The translations under genes and the position numbers were made by a program. Below are positions 6,921 to 9,887 of a stretch of DNA of 9,887 bases, one piece after another. Under the pieces are notes generated by a model, which saw only the letters and a list, made by a program, of their open reading frames with translations, did no database searches and was not told the DNA's origin. Within the stretch, counting starts at the first letter, position 1, and the number at the start of each line of letters is the position of its first letter. Source of the stretch: an uncultured Chitinophagales bacterium (GTDB lineage Bacteria > Bacteroidota > Bacteroidia > Chitinophagales > Chitinophagaceae); assembly GCA_946886475.1 (NCBI GenBank), contig CAMPIQ010000135.1, positions 1-9,887 of the forward strand. The letters are read 5' to 3'.

Positions 6921-6952
6921 GTTTACATTCGACGATCAGGGCTTTGCAACAA

Positions 6953-6986
6953 AAAGGGCAAAGAAGAATGATCTTCTTTGCCCTTT
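6953..6986 (-). terminator. Strong intrinsic terminator of the M16 gene
   Basis: AAAGGGCAAAGAAGA (6953-6967) and TCTTCTTTGCCCTTT (6972-6986) form a perfect 15-bp stem with a 4-nt loop, 18 nt beyond the M16 stop codon. On the minus strand the end of the stem and the next two bases give TTTTT, the U-run expected of a rho-independent terminator. This separates the M16 gene from the downstream BNR gene. Confidence 0.88.
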
Positions 6987-7004
6987 CACATGTTATATTA
7001 ATTA

Positions 7005-9851
7005 TTAAAAGGTCTTTTGCACGCCACCCGGAACATTTGCATTTTCCGGATAAAGAACTGTTCTGACGTAATTATTCATATTCAGGAATTTATTCGCTGC
7101 ATTTTGAAGATCCTTAACTGTCAGGGCATCCACTCTTTTTTCATAACTTAAAATATTTTCCGGATCGGTGCCATTGATATGTGCATTAGATAAACCGGTC
7201 AGCCAAAAATCATTGTCCTGGATCTTTGTCTGGTAATCTTTCTTCAACGTTTCTTTTACTTTATCAAGATCTTTCTGATCGATCTTTCCTTCGTGCACAT
7301 TTTTCACCAGTTCAAATAAAGCTGTTGTTAGCTTGTCAACATTCTCTGGTCCACAAGGCATATTAGCCTGAATAGTATAATGAACATAAGGACGCTTCTG
7401 AATGCCGCCATTGAAACCTCCACCATAAATACCACCCATTTCCTCCCGTAATTTTTCAATCACTTTTATATTGAGCACATCCAGCGTTGCTTTTAATGCC
7501 AGGTTGTCTTCAGCCTTGTATTCGGTTTCTCCGGTCCAGGTTACAGTGATCATGCTTTGTGCTTCTTTCCCCTTTTTGATATTGGCATTAACAACACCTT
7601 TCACCGGTCTGATTCCATTGTCCCTGAATGAAGCCTGAGATTTAGATGCTGGCAATGAACCAAGATATTTTTCAAACAATGGTTTTGCTTTTTCCACATC
7701 TATGTTGCCAACGAATGTAAAGTGCAGTCCATTAGCATTTCCAAAAACCTGGTTATAGATCCCGAGGCTTTTATCAGCACTCACCTTATCAAGGTCTTCC
7801 GCTGTGGGAATCTGGTTCATCCAGGGATTACCATTATATAAGATCTGGTTTAATGTATCCTGATAAAATGTTTTTGGATCTGCCTTTATGTACTGCAGGT
7901 AACCTTTTATATTTTTAATAAAGGCATTTACAAGCGTCTCATCCTTCCTTGGTTTTGTTATATAGAGATTTACAAGCTGGAGAAAAGTTTCGAAATCCTT
8001 TATGCTGCTGCTTCCTTCAATGCCTTCTTCATGATTGTTCAGATAAGGCGTAACGCTGATGGTTTTTCCCGAAAGAAATTTCTTAAGGTCTGTGGGCGAC
8101 ATGTCACCAACACCCATCATCTGCACTATCTGCGCTGCACTTTCTGCATTGGGTTTGTCCTCAAGTGGAAAGCGATGCCAGCCGCCATGGCGCATAGCAT
8201 CCATTTTTATTTCGTCATTTTTCAGGGTGGTTGGTTTTACGGTAATGGTAACACCGTTGCTCAATGTAAGACTGACCGTTCCAAGCTTTTCGTTTTTTGA
8301 TTCAGCCGTAACCTTTCCTGCAACCAGATCATTTGTTACAAGATCTGAAGCAACCGCTTTTTCTTCATATGGTTTTACCTCTTGTTTTGATGCAGCCATT
8401 ACCTGTGTCAGTAATTCTTTATCAGAAGGCAGCTCGGCTTTCTTTGATGCTGGACCCTGCAACATCACAAACGGATGAGAAGAGGCAGCCAGTTTTTTTG
8501 CCACAGCATTAACTTCTTCCACCTTTATTCCCGGCAGTATCTGTTTTATGAACTGGTAATGATTTTCGGTTCCAACAATAGGTTCACCTGTAAGGAAGTG
8601 ATTGACATAGTTGCCAACAATGCGGTTCGATTCTACTTTATCCTTTTCAGCAAAAGCTTCTTCCGCCTGGTTCATCAGGTCGGATTTAGCCCTGTCTAAT
8701 TCAGTTTTCAAAAAGCCGAATTGTTTTGCTCTTTCTGTTTCACCATACAAAGCATCTATGGCCTGCTTGGTTGTTCCTCCTCCAATCACAGCATATGATA
8801 CAAAAGCATCATAGCCACGTATGAAAGGGATCTTACCCGTAAAACCATACAGGAAGGGCGGGTTTTCTTTCTGTGTCAATTCTTCAAGACGTTGATTGAT
8901 GAGTGTAGCTACCAGGTCTTCCAGTATGGACTGCCTGTAATCGCCCCATGTTTTGATCTTTACAGAAGGCTTCATTGAATTGATCATCTGCACCATGGTA
9001 TTCGGCAATTCCTCATCTGTAAGCACCATAGTTTCCGAAGCTGCCCGGGCTTTTATGGGTGTAATAGCCGGACGCACAGGTGCATTGGCCGGATTCTTAT
9101 ATTTTCCAAAATGAGCTATGATCTTTTTTTCTGCTACAGCCGGATCCAGATCTCCCACCACAATAACGGCCATAAGATCAGGACGGTACCATTGCCTGTA
9201 AAAGCGCTCCAGTGTTGCATACTTGAAGTTCTTCAGGATCGAATCCTTACCTATAGGTAAACGTTCAGCATATTTAGAACCATTGAATAATGACGGAAAA
9301 TACTGGCGCATCAGTCTTTCCTGTGCTCCTTTACTGAGCCTCGACTCTTCAAGAACCACACCTCTTTCCTTATCAATTTCGGTTTTGTCGAGAAGATTGT
9401 TGAATGCCCAGTCTTCCAGAACAGTAAATCCTTTTTCAACAATTTCAGGATCACCTGAAGGAATGGGTAGCATATAAACAGTTTCATCAAAACTTGTATA
9501 AGCATTCAGGTCAGCACCGAACTTTACACCTACCTTCTGCAGGTAATCTACCAATTCATTTTTGGGAAAGTTTTTGGAACCATTGAAGTTCATGTGCTCC
9601 ATAAAGTGTGCAAGTCCCAGCTGGTCCTTATCCTCCAGTATAGACCCTGCATTGATGGCCAGCCGCAGCTCCACTTTATTTTCAGGTTTTGGATTCTGAC
9701 GGATATAATAAGTAATGCCATTCGGGAGCTTTCCCAGTTTTACTTTGGCATCAACGGGAAGTGGTTTACCAAGGTCGATCTGGGCAAAACTTTGAAAACT
9801 GAATAAAACGAGTAATACAACACTAAACCGGCGGATCAGGTTTGATTTCAT
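7005..9851 (-). CDS. Exported M16-family zinc metallopeptidase (PqqL-like)
   Basis: The predicted product is 948 residues, close to E. coli PqqL (about 930), and is a two-lobed pitrilysin/insulinase-type protease expected to degrade peptides in the periplasm. Residues 1-23 are a signal peptide (MKSNLIRRFSVVLLVLFSF, cleavage before the Gln of SFA|Q). The inverted zinc motif is HFMEH at 82-86: His82 and His86 bind zinc and Glu85 is the catalytic base. The third ligand lies in the KERGVVLEES segment (161-170). Glu162 and Glu169 are spaced as in pitrilysin, where the distal Glu binds zinc. The first M16 pair spans roughly 35-490. The second half (about 520-940) has the fold's landmarks (SNGVTITVKP, FVGNID, EEMGGIYGGGF) but no HxxEH, so it is the usual inactive lobe. 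The gene has its own terminator and a possible promoter at the window edge. The substrate is unknown. Confidence 0.95.
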   Translation of the reverse strand: MKSNLIRRFSVVLLVLFSFQSFAQIDLGKPLPVDAKVKLGKLPNGITYYIRQNPKPENKVELRLAINAGSILEDKDQLGLAHFMEHMNFNGSKNFPKNELVDYLQKVGVKFGADLNAYTSFDETVYMLPIPSGDPEIVEKGFTVLEDWAFNNLLDKTEIDKERGVVLEESRLSKGAQERLMRQYFPSLFNGSKYAERLPIGKDSILKNFKYATLERFYRQWYRPDLMAVIVVGDLDPAVAEKKIIAHFGKYKNPANAPVRPAITPIKARAASETMVLTDEELPNTMVQMINSMKPSVKIKTWGDYRQSILEDLVATLINQRLEELTQKENPPFLYGFTGKIPFIRGYDAFVSYAVIGGGTTKQAIDALYGETERAKQFGFLKTELDRAKSDLMNQAEEAFAEKDKVESNRIVGNYVNHFLTGEPIVGTENHYQFIKQILPGIKVEEVNAVAKKLAASSHPFVMLQGPASKKAELPSDKELLTQVMAASKQEVKPYEEKAVASDLVTNDLVAGKVTAESKNEKLGTVSLTLSNGVTITVKPTTLKNDEIKMDAMRHGGWHRFPLEDKPNAESAAQIVQMMGVGDMSPTDLKKFLSGKTISVTPYLNNHEEGIEGSSSIKDFETFLQLVNLYITKPRKDETLVNAFIKNIKGYLQYIKADPKTFYQDTLNQILYNGNPWMNQIPTAEDLDKVSADKSLGIYNQVFGNANGLHFTFVGNIDVEKAKPLFEKYLGSLPASKSQASFRDNGIRPVKGVVNANIKKGKEAQSMITVTWTGETEYKAEDNLALKATLDVLNIKVIEKLREEMGGIYGGGFNGGIQKRPYVHYTIQANMPCGPENVDKLTTALFELVKNVHEGKIDQKDLDKVKETLKKDYQTKIQDNDFWLTGLSNAHINGTDPENILSYEKRVDALTVKDLQNAANKFLNMNNYVRTVLYPENANVPGGVQKTF

Positions 9852-9871
9852 AATCTAATTATTAAGAATCG

Positions 9872-9879
9872 TAAATATA
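9872..9879 (-). promoter_or_regulatory. Possible Bacteroidota -7 element for the M16 gene
   Basis: On the minus strand this reads TATATTTA, one base off TAnnTTTG, and lies 20 nt upstream of the M16 start codon, almost the same spacing as the candidate before the BNR gene. The -33 element, if present, would fall beyond the window edge. AT-rich sequence makes such matches easy to find by chance. Confidence 0.28.
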
Positions 9880-9887
9880 AAAGAATA

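Larger units (their letters stand above)
6526..7004. other. 479-bp intergenic spacer rich in repeats
   Basis: No coding sequence is supported here. From the left, the spacer holds a possible -7 element for the BNR gene (6545-6552), a short TCGGGA-based repeat (6586-6620), an AT-rich stretch (about 6631-6690 and 6731-6790), three copies of a REP-like palindromic repeat (6684-6730, 6790-6858, 6861-6920), a fragment resembling the repeat's end (6928-6939), and the M16 gene's terminator (6953-6986). Each is described separately. Confidence 0.75.

Noticed and set aside
8059..8478. 139-residue plus-strand frame antisense to the M16 gene
   Set aside because: It lies wholly inside the strongly supported M16 gene, and its Ser/Phe-rich peptide looks like reverse-strand translation.
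1347..9851. A single minus-strand operon of four genes
   Set aside because: Spacers of 479 and 169 bp, a strong terminator after the M16 gene and a large hairpin after the BNR gene argue for separate transcripts.
7005..9851. Naming the M16 gene pqqL
   Set aside because: Length and layout fit the PqqL-like group, but this family has many paralogues in Bacteroidota and orthology cannot be judged from sequence reading alone.

Overview
This window looks like ordinary chromosome from a Bacteroidota bacterium, probably a Chitinophagaceae-type member. That assignment is inference. It rests on signal peptides ending in 'FAQ' or 'QAQ', no clear Shine-Dalgarno sequence before any start, a lipoprotein signal followed by an Asn/Pro-rich tether, and the kinds of gene present (a large BNR/VPS10-type 'glycosyl hydrolase', a PqqL-like M16 peptidase and a class C beta-lactamase-fold lipoprotein). 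I see no transposase, phage gene, CRISPR array, tRNA or rRNA.

Layout. Positions 1-253 are non-coding and contain two possible RNA hairpins; the second is followed by a run of eight T. Positions 254-1294 (+) encode a secreted protein with a C-terminal outer-membrane beta-barrel. A perfect 11-bp hairpin at 1299-1331 separates it from a convergent minus-strand block: serine hydrolase lipoprotein (1347-2507), GNAT acetyltransferase (2589-3179), 1058-residue BNR-repeat exported protein (3349-6525) and 948-residue exported M16 zinc peptidase (7005-9851). The gaps between them hold a 15-bp palindrome (2539-2553), a 74-nt imperfect hairpin (3267-3340) and a 479-bp spacer (6526-7004). That spacer carries a cluster of REP-like palindromic repeats, a short TCGGGA repeat and a strong intrinsic terminator for the M16 gene.

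How the genes relate. Four of the five products carry export signals and should act in the envelope or periplasm: a barrel in the outer membrane, a membrane-tethered serine hydrolase, a multi-bladed propeller protein and a two-lobed peptidase. Only the acetyltransferase is cytoplasmic. The wide gaps and the terminator argue against one operon. The serine hydrolase and acetyltransferase, 81 bp apart, are the only pair that might share a transcript.

I found no convincing new multi-gene system. The strongest unexplained signal is the REP-like cluster at 6684-6940, where two copies keep a paired stem although the bases in the stem differ. Next are the structured 3' region after the BNR gene and the hairpin plus T-run before the barrel gene.
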